Positions 9,849 to 18,857 of a stretch of DNA of 64,000 nt are shown here, piece by piece. The translations under genes and the position numbers were made by a program. Origin of the DNA: JAMXLO01 sp963791495. GTDB taxonomy: Bacteria > Pseudomonadota > Alphaproteobacteria > Acetobacterales > Acetobacteraceae. Every line of letters begins with the position of its first letter. Within the stretch, counting starts at the first letter, position 1. The notes under the pieces were generated by a model. It saw nothing but the letters and a program-made list of their open reading frames with translations. It searched no databases and was not told where the DNA came from. The stretch is taken from NCBI GenBank assembly GCA_963791495.1, contig CAWBST010000029.1, positions 1 through 64,000 on the forward strand, written 5' to 3'.

Positions 9849-10229
9849 TTGACATCAATTATTCTAACTCGATCTCCGCCACCGGAAAGGAGCCCGCCGT
9901 CACGTATCCCCCGACCTCTTGCTCTCACTCTCGGCAAGCTGTTCATGAGCTTGCGCGCGCTTTTCCCGCAGCGAAGCCACCGCATCGCGCGAGGGCTTGC
10001 CACCGGGACGATTGACGGTGTCGGCGTGAAGTCCCAGGAGCGCAGATCTCACGGCGTGATTATGCCTCACCGTATGATGAAGCGTCTCACCAAACGTTTC
10101 ACTGAGACGGAATCGGGCGCCCGGCCGCCTCCCGCCGCGGACGCCAACCCGCTTGGCATCTCGCCGGCCGATACAAAATCTCACCAGTAGTGCAATGAGA
10201 CGGAATCGGACACTCCGAACGCCGCGTCC
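9849..10229. other. Intergenic stretch with short GAGACGGAATCGG repeats, no convincing gene
   Basis: The 14-mer tgagacggaatcgg occurs twice, at 10103-10116 and 10196-10209. The first copy pairs with cgtctca at 10083-10089 to form a short inverted repeat. A 94-codon minus-strand open frame (9900-10184) covers part of the region, but it has no recognisable family and no clear ribosome site. Confidence 0.4.
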
Positions 10230-10988
10230 TCAGCGCATCACCACCCCTACGTCCCCCACACCCTCAAACCGCACCTCGACCCGATCCCCCGCCGCCAGCG
10301 GGAACTGCCGCGTGAACGACCCGCTCATGATGATCTCGCCCGCCTCGATCCCCCGCCCGAACGCCGCCAGCTTCCTCGCCAGCCACACCACCGAGTTCAG
10401 CGGATCGCCGAGCACCGCATCGCCGCGTCCGGTCGCCACCGTCTCGCCGTTGATCCGCACCGTCGCGGCCACCGCCTCCAGCGCGCGATCGCCTAGCGCC
10501 ACCGGATCGCCCAGCACCACCGTCTTCTGCTGCGCGTTGTCGGCCATCGCCAGCGCGATCTGCGCGGTGAAGTCGCCGCGCGTCTCGATGATCTCCAGCG
10601 CCGGATACACCGCGTCGATCGCACGCCGCGCCGTCGGCACATCCACCTCGCCGCGCAGCGCCGTGCCGACCCGCAGGCACAGCTCCGGCTCGAAGCCTGG
10701 CCGGATCAGCTCGTCGCGACCGAACACGTGGCCCGACGGACGGCTGTCCAGGATGCAGCCGAACACCGGCTCGTGGAAGCCGAACTGCTGCTGGATCGCC
10801 TCCGCGGTGAGGCCGACCTTCCAGCCGATCTGCCGCTCGCCGGCCGCGACGCGACGCGCGATGACGCCCAGCTGGATGCGATACGCCTCGTCCAGCGTCA
10901 GGCGATCGAACCACGCCTTGGGAAAGAACTCGCCGCGCGCCCGCGCCTCCCAGAACTCGCCGATCGCGGCCTGTTCGTCGAACGCCAT
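10230..10988 (-). CDS. 2-keto-4-pentenoate hydratase / oxo-enoate hydratase family (MhpD-like)
   Basis: 252 residues, the usual size for this fumarylacetoacetase-related family, which hydrates 2-hydroxypenta-2,4-dienoate-type products of aromatic meta-cleavage or decarboxylates related oxo acids. Seen: IGWKVGLTAEAIQQQFGF (substrate and metal-site region), PGFEPELCLRVG with the acidic metal-ligand region E-x-E, and PALEIIETRGDF. The ATG at 10986-10988 is the only good start. No ring-cleavage dioxygenase or pyruvate aldolase lies beside it, so the pathway is open. It is transcribed away from the formyltransferase gene, with 120 bp between them. Confidence 0.8.
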   Translation of the reverse strand: MAFDEQAAIGEFWEARARGEFFPKAWFDRLTLDEAYRIQLGVIARRVAAGERQIGWKVGLTAEAIQQQFGFHEPVFGCILDSRPSGHVFGRDELIRPGFEPELCLRVGTALRGEVDVPTARRAIDAVYPALEIIETRGDFTAQIALAMADNAQQKTVVLGDPVALGDRALEAVAATVRINGETVATGRGDAVLGDPLNSVVWLARKLAAFGRGIEAGEIIMSGSFTRQFPLAAGDRVEVRFEGVGDVGVVMR

Positions 10989-11108
10989 CGCTCATTCCCC
11001 CCACGCGTGACCTCGGCAGGCTAGGACCGCCGCGCGACGGTTGCCAAGGCCGGGCCGCCGTGCAAGCTGGCGCGCAACAACGCAGCGCAGTCAGCGGGAG
11101 GTCGCCCT

Positions 11109-12026
11109 ATGCGGATCGCCATCATCGGTCAGCAGGATTTCGGCAAGGCAACACTGGAGGCGTTCCTGAACCGCGGCGATACGGTCGCGGCGGTGTTCTG
11201 TGCGCCGGAGAAGGGGCGCCCCGATCCACTGCGCGTCGCGGCCGAGGAACGTGGCGTGCCGGTGCACCAGTTCCCGAGGCTCACCGATCCGGCGGCGCTC
11301 GAGGCGATGCGCGCGGCCGACGCCCAGGTCGGCGTGATGGCCTACGTCACGCAATTCGCGCCGCAGGATTTCTGCAACATCCCCAAGTTCGGCACCATCC
11401 AGTTCCATCCCAGCCTGCTGCCGCTGCACCGCGGCGCCTCGTCGATGAGCTGGGCGATCATCTGCGGACGGACCGAGACCGGCTTCTCCATTTTCCGCCC
11501 GACCGACGGGCTGGACGAAGGACCGGTGATCCTGATGCGCTCCGTGCCGATCGAGCCGGAGGACACCCTGGGCTCGCTCTACTTCGGCAAGATCTTCCCG
11601 ATGGGCGTGGCCGCGCTGGTGGAGGTCGCGGAACAGGTGGTGGCCGGCAAGGCGCCGGCGCTCGCGCAGTACGAACCGAACGCCGGCTACGAGGGCATCA
11701 TCCGTGAGGCGGAAACGCGCATCAACTGGGCGAACCACGTCGATATCATCTTCAACCTGATCCGCGGCTGCGATCCCGCGCCGGGTGCCTGGACAATGGT
11801 GGACGGCAAGAAGCTGTTCGTGTTCAACGCGACCAAACGCATCGCACGCACGTTCTCCGAGGTGAAGGGCAAGAAGCTCGGCGAAGTGGTGGCGATCAAG
11901 GACGGCGCACTCGTCGTGCACGGCCAGGGCGGCTTCATCGAGATCGCGCGCGCGCGTCCCGATGGCGGCCGGAAGGGCGTCGCTGCCGAGGCCGGCGTCG
12001 CAGTCGGCACCATTCTCGGCACATAG
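11109..12026 (+). CDS. Formyltransferase family protein (methionyl-tRNA formyltransferase / formyl-THF hydrolase type)
   Basis: 305 residues. The formyl-transferase N-domain shows MRIAIIGQQDFGKATLEA and the signature FHPSLLPLHRGASSMSWAI (about residues 99-117), with the catalytic-region His and Asp (TDGLDEGPVIL). A C-terminal OB-like domain (GKKLFVFNATKRIARTF) follows. The ribosome site GGGAGG precedes the ATG by 8 nt. The protein resembles the hydrolase domain of 10-formyltetrahydrofolate dehydrogenase as much as Fmt. Since it sits beside formyl-CoA transferase and oxalyl-CoA decarboxylase genes, a role in formyl or C1 handling rather than initiator-tRNA formylation is plausible, but this is inferred. 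Confidence 0.75.
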   Translation: MRIAIIGQQDFGKATLEAFLNRGDTVAAVFCAPEKGRPDPLRVAAEERGVPVHQFPRLTDPAALEAMRAADAQVGVMAYVTQFAPQDFCNIPKFGTIQFHPSLLPLHRGASSMSWAIICGRTETGFSIFRPTDGLDEGPVILMRSVPIEPEDTLGSLYFGKIFPMGVAALVEVAEQVVAGKAPALAQYEPNAGYEGIIREAETRINWANHVDIIFNLIRGCDPAPGAWTMVDGKKLFVFNATKRIARTFSEVKGKKLGEVVAIKDGALVVHGQGGFIEIARARPDGGRKGVAAEAGVAVGTILGT

Positions 12027-12045
12027 CAAGAAGGAGGAACCAGAC

Positions 12046-12453
12046 ATGCCAGTCGTTCGCGCATCCGAGCGCACCACCAAGCAAGGCGCGGCAAGCACCT
12101 TCACAGGCACCGTGTTTCAGGACGAGGTCGTGGTCGGTGCCACGCCGTCGCGCATGCGTGCTTCGGTGGTGTCGTTCACGCCAGGCGCGCGCACCGCGTG
12201 GCACGCGCATCCGGTGGGACAGACGCTCTACTGCCTGTCCGGTGTCGGCCGCATCTGCTTCGAGGGCGAGAAACCGCAGGTGCTCAATCCCGGCGATACC
12301 GTGATGATCCCGCCCAACGTGCAGCACTGGCACGGTGCGGCGCCGGATCGGCTGTTCGCACATCTGGCGATGTCAGAGAACAGCGACACCGGCGCCGGCA
12401 CGTCATGGGGTAAGCACGTCACCGACACGGAATACACCGCGCCGGTGGCCTGA
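12046..12453 (+). CDS. Single-domain cupin, hydroxynitrile-lyase-like
   Basis: 135 residues with a strong AAGGAGG ribosome site 9 nt before the ATG, 19 nt after the formyltransferase stop, so the two are probably co-transcribed. It is one cupin_2 domain with PGARTAWHAHPVGQT (metal ligands His53, His55, Gln59) and PPNVQHWHGA (His94). The same ligand positions occur in the second cupin at 34272 and in manganese cupins reported as hydroxynitrile lyases. Many relatives are only annotated as cupins. The actual reaction in this cluster is unknown. The gene is convergent with frc, 2 bp away. Confidence 0.8.
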   Translation: MPVVRASERTTKQGAASTFTGTVFQDEVVVGATPSRMRASVVSFTPGARTAWHAHPVGQTLYCLSGVGRICFEGEKPQVLNPGDTVMIPPNVQHWHGAAPDRLFAHLAMSENSDTGAGTSWGKHVTDTEYTAPVA

Positions 12454-12455
12454 GA

Positions 12456-13733
12456 CTATTCGGCGGCGGCGCGCGTCGGTGATCCGCCGATCGCGCCGGA
12501 CGCCTTGATTTCGGCGATCCGTGCATCGTCCAGACGCAGCACATCGCGGAGAATCTCGTCGGTGTGCTCGCCGAGAAGCGGCGACCGCTTCACCTCGGAG
12601 ATGCTGTCCGACATCTTGATCGGATTGCCGACGGTCAGGTACTTGCCGCGCGTCGGGTGATCGACCTCGACCACCGTGCCGGTGTCGCGCAGCGACTGTT
12701 CCTCGGCGATCTCCTTCATCGACAGGATCGGGCCGCAGGGGATGTCGTACTTGTTCAGGATCTCCATGGCCTCGAACTTGGTCTTGGTCATGCACCATTG
12801 CTCGATGGTGTCGAAGATCTGCTTCAGCTTCGGTAGACGTGCCGGCGGCTTGGCGTACTCCGGATCGGTCTTCCATTCCGGCTTGCCGATCACATCGCAG
12901 ATCGCCTCCCACACGGGCGCCTGTGCGATGAAGTAGATGTAGGCGTTGGGATCCGTCTCCCAGCCCTTGCATTTCAAAATCCACCCCGGCTGGCCGCCGC
13001 CTGATGCATTGCCCGCGCGCGGGACCGCCTCGCCGAATTCACCATCCGGGTACTGCGGATATTCGGTGAGCGGGCCGTGCGCGAGCCGCTGCTGGTCACG
13101 CAGCTTCACGCGGCACAGGTTCAGCACGCCGTCCTGCATCGCGCACAGCACCTTCTGGCCGCGGCCCGTCGTGACGCGCTGGAATAGCGCCGAGACGATG
13201 CCGAGAGCGAGATGCAGGCCAGTGCCGGAATCGCCGATCTGGGCGCCGGTGACCATCGGCGGCCCATCGTCGAAGCCGGTGGTCGATGCGGAACCGCCGG
13301 CGCATTGCGCGACGTTCTCGTAGACCTTGCAGTCCTCGTACGGCCCTGGGCCGAAGCCCTTGACCGAGGCCAGGATCATGCGCGGGTTCAGCGACTGGAT
13401 GTGCTCCCAGGTGAAGCCCATGCGATCGAGCGCGCCGGGCGCGAAGTTCTCCACCATCACGTCGCAGGTCTTCACCAGCGCCTCGAGCACCGCCTTGCCT
13501 TGGGGATTGCGGCCATCGATGGTGATCGAGCGCTTGTTGTGGTTCAGCATCGTGAAATAGAGGCTGTCCACCTTCGGGATGTCCTGTAGCTGCCCGCGAG
13601 TGATGTCGCCAACACCCGGCCGCTCCACCTTGATTACGTCGGCGCCGAGCCAGGCCAGAAGCTGCGTGCAGGTCGGCCCCGACTGCACATGGGTAAAATC
13701 CAGAATGCGAACGCCGTCGAGTGCTTTCGACAT
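12456..13733 (-). CDS. frc: Formyl-CoA transferase
   Basis: 425 residues, matching Frc (about 416-428). It is a class III CoA-transferase that moves CoA from formyl-CoA to oxalate, yielding oxalyl-CoA and formate. Seen: the CaiB/BaiF start GVRILDFTHVQSGP, VMVENFAPGALDRMG, TGAQIGDSGTGLHLALG (catalytic Asp) and the Frc-typical glycine loop and following Trp block GGGQPGWILKCKGWETDPNA, which distinguishes Frc from carnitine-type relatives. The ATG at 13733 follows the oxc stop by a single base, so frc is the last gene of gntR-oxc-frc. It acts in the cytoplasm with Oxc in oxalate catabolism. Confidence 0.95.
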   Translation of the reverse strand: MSKALDGVRILDFTHVQSGPTCTQLLAWLGADVIKVERPGVGDITRGQLQDIPKVDSLYFTMLNHNKRSITIDGRNPQGKAVLEALVKTCDVMVENFAPGALDRMGFTWEHIQSLNPRMILASVKGFGPGPYEDCKVYENVAQCAGGSASTTGFDDGPPMVTGAQIGDSGTGLHLALGIVSALFQRVTTGRGQKVLCAMQDGVLNLCRVKLRDQQRLAHGPLTEYPQYPDGEFGEAVPRAGNASGGGQPGWILKCKGWETDPNAYIYFIAQAPVWEAICDVIGKPEWKTDPEYAKPPARLPKLKQIFDTIEQWCMTKTKFEAMEILNKYDIPCGPILSMKEIAEEQSLRDTGTVVEVDHPTRGKYLTVGNPIKMSDSISEVKRSPLLGEHTDEILRDVLRLDDARIAEIKASGAIGGSPTRAAAE

Positions 13734-13734
13734 C

Positions 13735-15483
13735 TTATGCTCCTGTCTTCTTCGTCAGCGCGCTGCGCGGGTTGAGATTGCCGATGTTGCCACTCTCGCT
13801 GCCCGCCGCCGGGTCGATCACCGCGTTGATCAGTGTGGGCTTGCCGGAGTCCATCGCCGCGTCGACCGCGCGCTTCAGTTCATCCGGCGTGGTCGCATTG
13901 ACGCCAACGCCGCCGAAACCCTCGATCATTTTGTCGTAGCGCGCGCCCTTCACAAATGCTGTCGTGGCGGCATCGGCACCGCCGCTCGGATTGACGCCAT
14001 CGCCGCGATAGATGCCGTCGTTGTTGAACACGACGACGCAGACCGGCAGGTTGTAGCGGCAGATCGTCTCCACCTCCATGCCGGAGAAGCCGAACGCGCT
14101 GTCGCCCTCGATGGCGAGAACCGGCTTTCCGGTCTCGATCGTCGCGGCGATGGCAAAGCCCATGCCGATGCCCATCACGCCCCAGGTGCCGACATCGAGG
14201 CGCTTGCGCGGCTGATACATGTCGATCACGCCACGTGCCTGGTCGAGCGTGTTCGCACCCTCGTTCACCAGGATTGCGTCCGGCCGCTCCTTGATCACAT
14301 CGCGCAGCACACGCAGCGCGGAGTGGTAGTCCATCGGGATCGAGTTTTTGCCGAGCCTGGTCGCCATCCTGGCGATGTTGGTTTCCTTCTTTTCCCGGAT
14401 TGCTTCCGTCCACTCCGCCGGCGGCTGCTTCCAGTCGTCACCCATGCCGCGCAGCAGCGCCGCGACACAGGAGCCGATATCGCCCACCAGCGGTGCGGCG
14501 ATCTCGACGTTGCTGTCCATCTCGCGCGGCTCGATGTCGATCTGAATGAACTTCTTCGCTCCCGGTTTCCCCCACTGCCTGCCCTTGCCGTGACTGAGCA
14601 GCCAGTTGAGCCGCGCGCCAATCATCAGCACGACATCGCTGTCGGCCAGCACGGTCGAGCGCGCGGCGGCGGCGCATTGCGGATGCAGGTCGGGAAGCAG
14701 GCCCTTGGCCATGCTCATCGGGATATAGGGAATGCCGCTCTTCTCAACCAGGGCGCGGATGTCGTTGTCGGCCTGCGCATAGGCGGCGCCCTTGCCGAGG
14801 ATGATCAACGGGCGCTTGGCGCCACGCAGCACATCGAGCGCACGCTCGACGGCAGAGGGGGCCGGGATCTGAGCCGGCGCCGGGTCGATCACCTTGACCA
14901 GCGAGCGACGGCCGGCCTCGACCTCCATAACCTGGCCGAACAACTTGCCCGGCAGATCGAGATACACCCCGCCCGGGCGGCCCGAAACCGCGGCGCGGAT
15001 AGCGCGCGCGATGCCGATGCCGATATCGGCCGCATGCAGCACGCGGAACGCCGCCTTGCACAGCGGTTTGGCGACGGCGAGCTGGTCCATCTCCTCGTAG
15101 TCGCCCTGCTGCAGATCGACGATCTCGCGTTCGGACGAACCGCTGATCAGGATCATCGGAAAGCAGTTCGTCGTCGCATTGGCGAGCGCGACCAAGCCGT
15201 TCAGGAAGCCCGGCGCGGAGACGGTAAGGCACACGCCCGGCGACTTCGTCAGAAACCCCGCGATCGCTGCGGCATTGCCGGCGTTCTGCTCGTGGCGGAA
15301 TGAGATCACCCGCATACCTTCGGCCTGCGCCAGACGGCCCAGATCGGTGATCGGGATGCCCGGCACATTATAGATCGTCTTGATGCCGTTCAGCTTCAGC
15401 GCGTCGATGACCAGGTGAAACCCGTCCGTCAATTCGGCCTCGGGTTCGCTGACACTCTGCTTCTGTTCAAGTGCTGCGGACAT
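13735..15483 (-). CDS. oxc: Oxalyl-CoA decarboxylase
   Basis: 582 residues, a thiamine-diphosphate enzyme converting oxalyl-CoA to formyl-CoA and CO2, the partner of Frc. Seen: the N-terminal ThDP pyrimidine domain with YNVPGIPITDLGRLAQAEGM and the catalytic-region Glu in SFRHEQNAG, the central nucleotide domain with RPLIILGKGAAYAQADNDIR, and the C-terminal pyrophosphate domain with EGDSAFGFSGMEVETICRY ending in NN (GDG/S-x(n)-NN motif binding Mg2+). The preceding regulator gene ends 12 bp upstream. Length and motifs fit Oxc rather than acetolactate synthase. Confidence 0.95.
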   Translation of the reverse strand: MSAALEQKQSVSEPEAELTDGFHLVIDALKLNGIKTIYNVPGIPITDLGRLAQAEGMRVISFRHEQNAGNAAAIAGFLTKSPGVCLTVSAPGFLNGLVALANATTNCFPMILISGSSEREIVDLQQGDYEEMDQLAVAKPLCKAAFRVLHAADIGIGIARAIRAAVSGRPGGVYLDLPGKLFGQVMEVEAGRRSLVKVIDPAPAQIPAPSAVERALDVLRGAKRPLIILGKGAAYAQADNDIRALVEKSGIPYIPMSMAKGLLPDLHPQCAAAARSTVLADSDVVLMIGARLNWLLSHGKGRQWGKPGAKKFIQIDIEPREMDSNVEIAAPLVGDIGSCVAALLRGMGDDWKQPPAEWTEAIREKKETNIARMATRLGKNSIPMDYHSALRVLRDVIKERPDAILVNEGANTLDQARGVIDMYQPRKRLDVGTWGVMGIGMGFAIAATIETGKPVLAIEGDSAFGFSGMEVETICRYNLPVCVVVFNNDGIYRGDGVNPSGGADAATTAFVKGARYDKMIEGFGGVGVNATTPDELKRAVDAAMDSGKPTLINAVIDPAAGSESGNIGNLNPRSALTKKTGA

Positions 15484-15495
15484 TGCTTCGCCTCC

Positions 15496-16218
15496 CTATG
15501 CGTATTGCCGGCGTCGTTCGTCGTCGTTGCCGGCCATCTTGTCGAGAAAGTCGCCATGCTGCTCGACGTGCGCCGCCAGCCCCATCGTGTGCTCGCGCAC
15601 CAGCCGCGAAGCCAGGTCCGCGTCGCGCCGCTCAAGTGCGGCGATTATGTTGCGGTGATCCGCGATCGAGCGCTGCGCACGATTATCCTGCGTCATCGTC
15701 ACGGCGCGCACCGCGCGCATGTGGATGAACAGGTTGTCGGTCAGGCTGGTCATCAGCTCAACACCGCCCATGCGGATGATCGCCTTGTGGAACTCCATAT
15801 TGGCACGCGAGTACTCGCTGATCTGCTCCGACGGATCCTCCTGGAACACATCTACCAGGGCGTGCAGCTCCTCCAGCTCTGCCTCGGTCACAAGCGGCGC
15901 CGCGAGCCGCGCGGCCATGCTCTCCAGCGCGGCCCAGACGGTGATCATCTCGACCACCTCCCGTTTCGACTTGCGCACCACGATCAGCCCGCGTCGTGGC
16001 ACCGAGCGGACGAAGCCCTCCTGCTCCAGCACCGAAAGCGCCTCGCGCACCGGTGTGCGGCTCATCCCAAGATCCTGAGAGAGCTGGCGCTCATCAAGCC
16101 GGATCTCCAGCGGATGGCCGTAGATGTTCATCTCGGTGATCGCCCGCTTGATCGCGTCACACGCCTGCTTGCGCAACCCGATGCTGAGCGCAATGGGCTC
16201 GGCCACCGTTTCCTGCAA
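15496..16218 (-). CDS. GntR-family regulator of the FadR/FCD type, likely controls oxc-frc
   Basis: About 240 residues. The N-terminal winged helix has LSQDLGMSRTPVREALSVLE, a typical GntR recognition helix, and the C-terminal FCD domain has EYSRANMEFHKAIIRMGG with the metal-binding Asp/His pattern, ending ADHRNIIAALERRDADLASR. A TTG start at 16218 is chosen because AGGGAG lies six bases before it; an upstream GTG (16242) is possible. As first gene of the oxalate operon and divergent from the liv genes, it probably senses oxalate, formyl-CoA or a related acid. A partial dyad tggtatgcca at 16260-16269 could be its operator. Confidence 0.85.
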   Translation of the reverse strand: MQETVAEPIALSIGLRKQACDAIKRAITEMNIYGHPLEIRLDERQLSQDLGMSRTPVREALSVLEQEGFVRSVPRRGLIVVRKSKREVVEMITVWAALESMAARLAAPLVTEAELEELHALVDVFQEDPSEQISEYSRANMEFHKAIIRMGGVELMTSLTDNLFIHMRAVRAVTMTQDNRAQRSIADHRNIIAALERRDADLASRLVREHTMGLAAHVEQHGDFLDKMAGNDDERRRQYA

Positions 16219-16443
16219 TCCTCGCTCCCTCTGCTGGCACACCAGCTGTGTGCTCTTCTTGGTATGCCAGAACTAGACCCAATGGACAGAAGGACGCAAG
16301 TCCGGTCGCGGTTGACTTGTTTGCGCGCCTGCGTCTAGTTCGCCGCCAAGCCCCCGGCAGCGCGGGCCATCCATCAGGGAGTTACGTATGGGAAGCCGTC
16401 GCGGCGCCGATCCGATTGGCCGACAGGCCGTGCGCGCGACCTG

Positions 16444-17254
16444 ATGCCATTCGAGCCAGTCGACTCGCCGCTGCTGCGGGTTTCCAGGGTCGCCATGCGC
16501 TTCGGCGGCGTGGTCGCTCTCGGTGGTGTTTCGTTCGATGTCGGCTACGGCCAGATCTGCGGTCTGATCGGTCCGAACGGCTCCGGCAAGACCACGCTGT
16601 TCAACTGCATCAGCGGATTCTACCGCTACGGCGACGGCGACATCCTGTTCGAGGGCCGCTCCCTCAAGAATCTCGGCCGCTACCGCATGGCCGGCCTCGG
16701 TATCGGCCGCACCTTCCAGAACGTCGCGCTGTTCCGCCGCATGAGCGTGCGCGACAATATCCTCGTCGGCGCACATCATCTCGGCCGCTCGGGCTTCATC
16801 GCGAATGCGCTTCGCCTGCCTGTGGTGCAGCAGGAGGATGCCGCGGCTGTCGCACGGCTGCACGATCTGCTCGACCTGCTGGATCTGAACGACGTCGCGG
16901 CCGATCCAGGCCGGCAGTCTGCCGTTCGGCACGCAGAAGCGCGTCGAATTGGCGCGCGCGCTGATCGGGGGTCCGAAGCTGCTGATGCTCGATGAGCCGG
17001 CGGGCGGTTTGAATCACGGCGAGGTCGACGATCTGGCGCAGTTGCTGCGGCGTATCCGCGAGCACTTCGATCTCAGCATCCTGCTGGTCGAGCATCACAT
17101 GAACCTGGTCATGCGCGTCTCGCACAAAGTGGTCGCGCTGGAATTCGGTCTGAAGATTGCCGACGGCACGCCCGACGAAGTGCGCGCCGAGCCTGAGGTG
17201 ATCCGCGCCTATCTCGGGGAGACACACGAGGACCAGCATGCCGGCGCTGCTTGA
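16444..17254 (+). pseudogene. livG: Branched-chain-amino-acid-type ABC transporter ATPase LivG, one frameshift
   Basis: The ATPase shows Walker A GPNGSGKTT and IGRTFQNVALFRRMSVRDN in the first frame. After a frame change near 16908 it shows LPFGTQKRVELARAL (LivG-type signature), Walker B KLLMLDEPAGGLNH and the H-loop LLVEHHMNLVM. The extra base lies in ccgatccaggccggc. With one base removed the protein is about 269 residues, normal for LivG. The C-terminus overlaps livF by 17 bases. The divergent gene is the oxalate regulator. The substrate is unknown and need not be an amino acid; an indel error is likely because the other liv genes are well preserved. Confidence 0.8.
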
Positions 17255-17951
17255 GGTCCGCTCGCTCCACGCCGGCTATGGCGAGACGCATGTGCTGCAC
17301 GGGATCGACTTTGCCGTCGAGCAGGGCGGTGTCACCGCGTTGCTGGGCGCCAACGGCGCCGGCAAGACGACCACGCTGCGCGCGATCTGCGGCATGGTCC
17401 GCTCCAGCGGCGAGATCCATCTGGGTGACGACCGCATCGACGGCCGGCCCACCGAGGACATCGTGCAGCGGGGTGTCGCGCACGTACCTGATGGGCGAGG
17501 CACGTTCGTCGAGCTGACGGTGGAGGAGAATCTGCGGCTGGGTGCCTACATCCGTCGCGACCGTCAGGGCGTCGCCCGGGATTTCGAGCGCGTGTTCGGC
17601 TATTTTCCGCGGCTGCGCGAGCGGTTCCGGCAGCAGGCCGGCACGCTGTCGGGTGGTGAGCAGCAGATGCTGGCGATCGCCCGCGCACTGTTGCTGGGCC
17701 CCCGGCTGCTGCTGTTGGATGAGCCGTCGTTCGGACTGGCGCCGCTGATCGTGCAGGAGATCTTCGCGATCATGCACCGCATCCGCGCCGATGAAGGCGT
17801 GTCGATCCTGCTGGTGGAACAGAACGCCAGCCTCGCGCTGGAGATAGCCGAGCAGGCGTATCTGCTGGAGACCGGACGGATCGTGGTCTCCGGACCGGCG
17901 GCGGAAATCCGTCGCGACGAGTTGATCCGGCGTTCGTATCTGGGATACTGA
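17238..17951 (+). CDS. livF: Branched-chain-amino-acid-type ABC transporter ATPase LivF
   Basis: 237 residues, the normal LivF length. Walker A GANGAGKTTTLRAICGM, Q/signature region with LSGGEQQMLAIARALLLGPR, Walker B LLLLDEPSFGLAPLIV and the switch His region LLVEQNASLALEIAEQAYLL are all intact. It pairs with LivG on the cytoplasmic face of the LivHM permease. The start overlaps the end of livG, which is typical of translational coupling in these operons. Confidence 0.92.
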   Translation: MPALLEVRSLHAGYGETHVLHGIDFAVEQGGVTALLGANGAGKTTTLRAICGMVRSSGEIHLGDDRIDGRPTEDIVQRGVAHVPDGRGTFVELTVEENLRLGAYIRRDRQGVARDFERVFGYFPRLRERFRQQAGTLSGGEQQMLAIARALLLGPRLLLLDEPSFGLAPLIVQEIFAIMHRIRADEGVSILLVEQNASLALEIAEQAYLLETGRIVVSGPAAEIRRDELIRRSYLGY

Positions 17952-17981
17952 ACCAGTGACACGAAGACAGGAGTCCTGAAC

Positions 17982-18854
17982 TTGGAAGGCGTCCTCCATC
18001 AGGTTCTGTCTGGCATTGCCTCCGGCGGCATATACGCCTCCGTCGCGCTGGCTCTGGTGATGATCTACCAGGCGACGCATCACGTGAACTTCGCCCAGGG
18101 CGAAATGGCGACCTTCTCCACCTACATCGCGCTGACTTTGATCAACGCCGGTGTCGCCTACTGGATCGCCTTCGTCATCACCGTGGCGGTCTCGTTCCTT
18201 ATCGGCCTGCTGATCGAGCGTATCGTGATGCGGCCGATGATGGACGCGCCGGTGCTTGCCTCGGTCGGTGTGTTCGTCGGCCTTCTGCTGATCATCAACA
18301 GCAGCACCGGCTGGATGTTCGACTACATGATCAAGACCTTTCCGACGCCGTTCTCCGGCGCCCCGGTGCTGTTCCAGGGTTACGTCTCCGGCCATGAACT
18401 AGGCGCCACGTTCGTCACGCTGGTTGTGCTGGTCGCCGTTTACCTGTTCTTCCGCCACACCAAGCTGGGCCTCGCGATGCGCGCGGCCGCGTTCAATCCC
18501 GTCTCCGCGCGTCTCGTCGGCATCCACGTCGGCTGGATGCTGGCGCTCGGCTGGGGCCTTGCGGCGGCCATCGGTGCGATCGCCGGTATGATGGTGGCGC
18601 CGATCGTCTATCTCGACCCGAACATGATGGCCGGTATCCTGCTCTACGCCTTCGCCGGCGCGCTTCTCGGCGGGATCGACAACCCACTCGGCGCGGTACT
18701 GGGCGGCTTCGCCGTCGGGATCATTGAAAATCTCGCGGGCGCCTATCTTGTCGGTACCTCGCTCAAGCTCACCGTGGCGCTCATCATCATCGTCGCGGTG
18801 CTGGTGGTAAAACCGTCCGGCGTGCTTGGCCGGACCGTGTTGAGCAGGGTGTAG
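17982..18854 (+). CDS. livH: Branched-chain-amino-acid-type ABC permease LivH
   Basis: 290 residues with about eight hydrophobic segments. Conserved blocks include SGIASGGIYASVALALVMIY near the N-terminus, HHVNFAQGEMATF (the typical N-F-A-Q/H-G-E motif) and the coupling region MRAAAFNPVSARLVGIHVGW. The likely start is TTG at 17982, since AGGAG lies 8 nt before it and no ATG is in range. It ends three bases before livM. It forms the membrane channel with LivM; the solute is unknown. Confidence 0.9.
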   Translation: MEGVLHQVLSGIASGGIYASVALALVMIYQATHHVNFAQGEMATFSTYIALTLINAGVAYWIAFVITVAVSFLIGLLIERIVMRPMMDAPVLASVGVFVGLLLIINSSTGWMFDYMIKTFPTPFSGAPVLFQGYVSGHELGATFVTLVVLVAVYLFFRHTKLGLAMRAAAFNPVSARLVGIHVGWMLALGWGLAAAIGAIAGMMVAPIVYLDPNMMAGILLYAFAGALLGGIDNPLGAVLGGFAVGIIENLAGAYLVGTSLKLTVALIIIVAVLVVKPSGVLGRTVLSRV

Positions 18855-18857
18855 CCG

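Noticed and set aside
9900..10184. 94-codon minus-strand open frame in the hydratase-side gap
   Set aside because: No recognised family, no clear ribosome site, and it covers the short-repeat region; could not be supported as a gene.
13579..15303. 574-residue plus-strand open frame opposite oxc
   Set aside because: It is the complement of oxc with biased composition; oxc is clearly the real gene.
16255..16275. tggtatgcca as GntR operator
   Set aside because: The dyad is short and imperfect; mentioned only as a possibility in the regulator entry.
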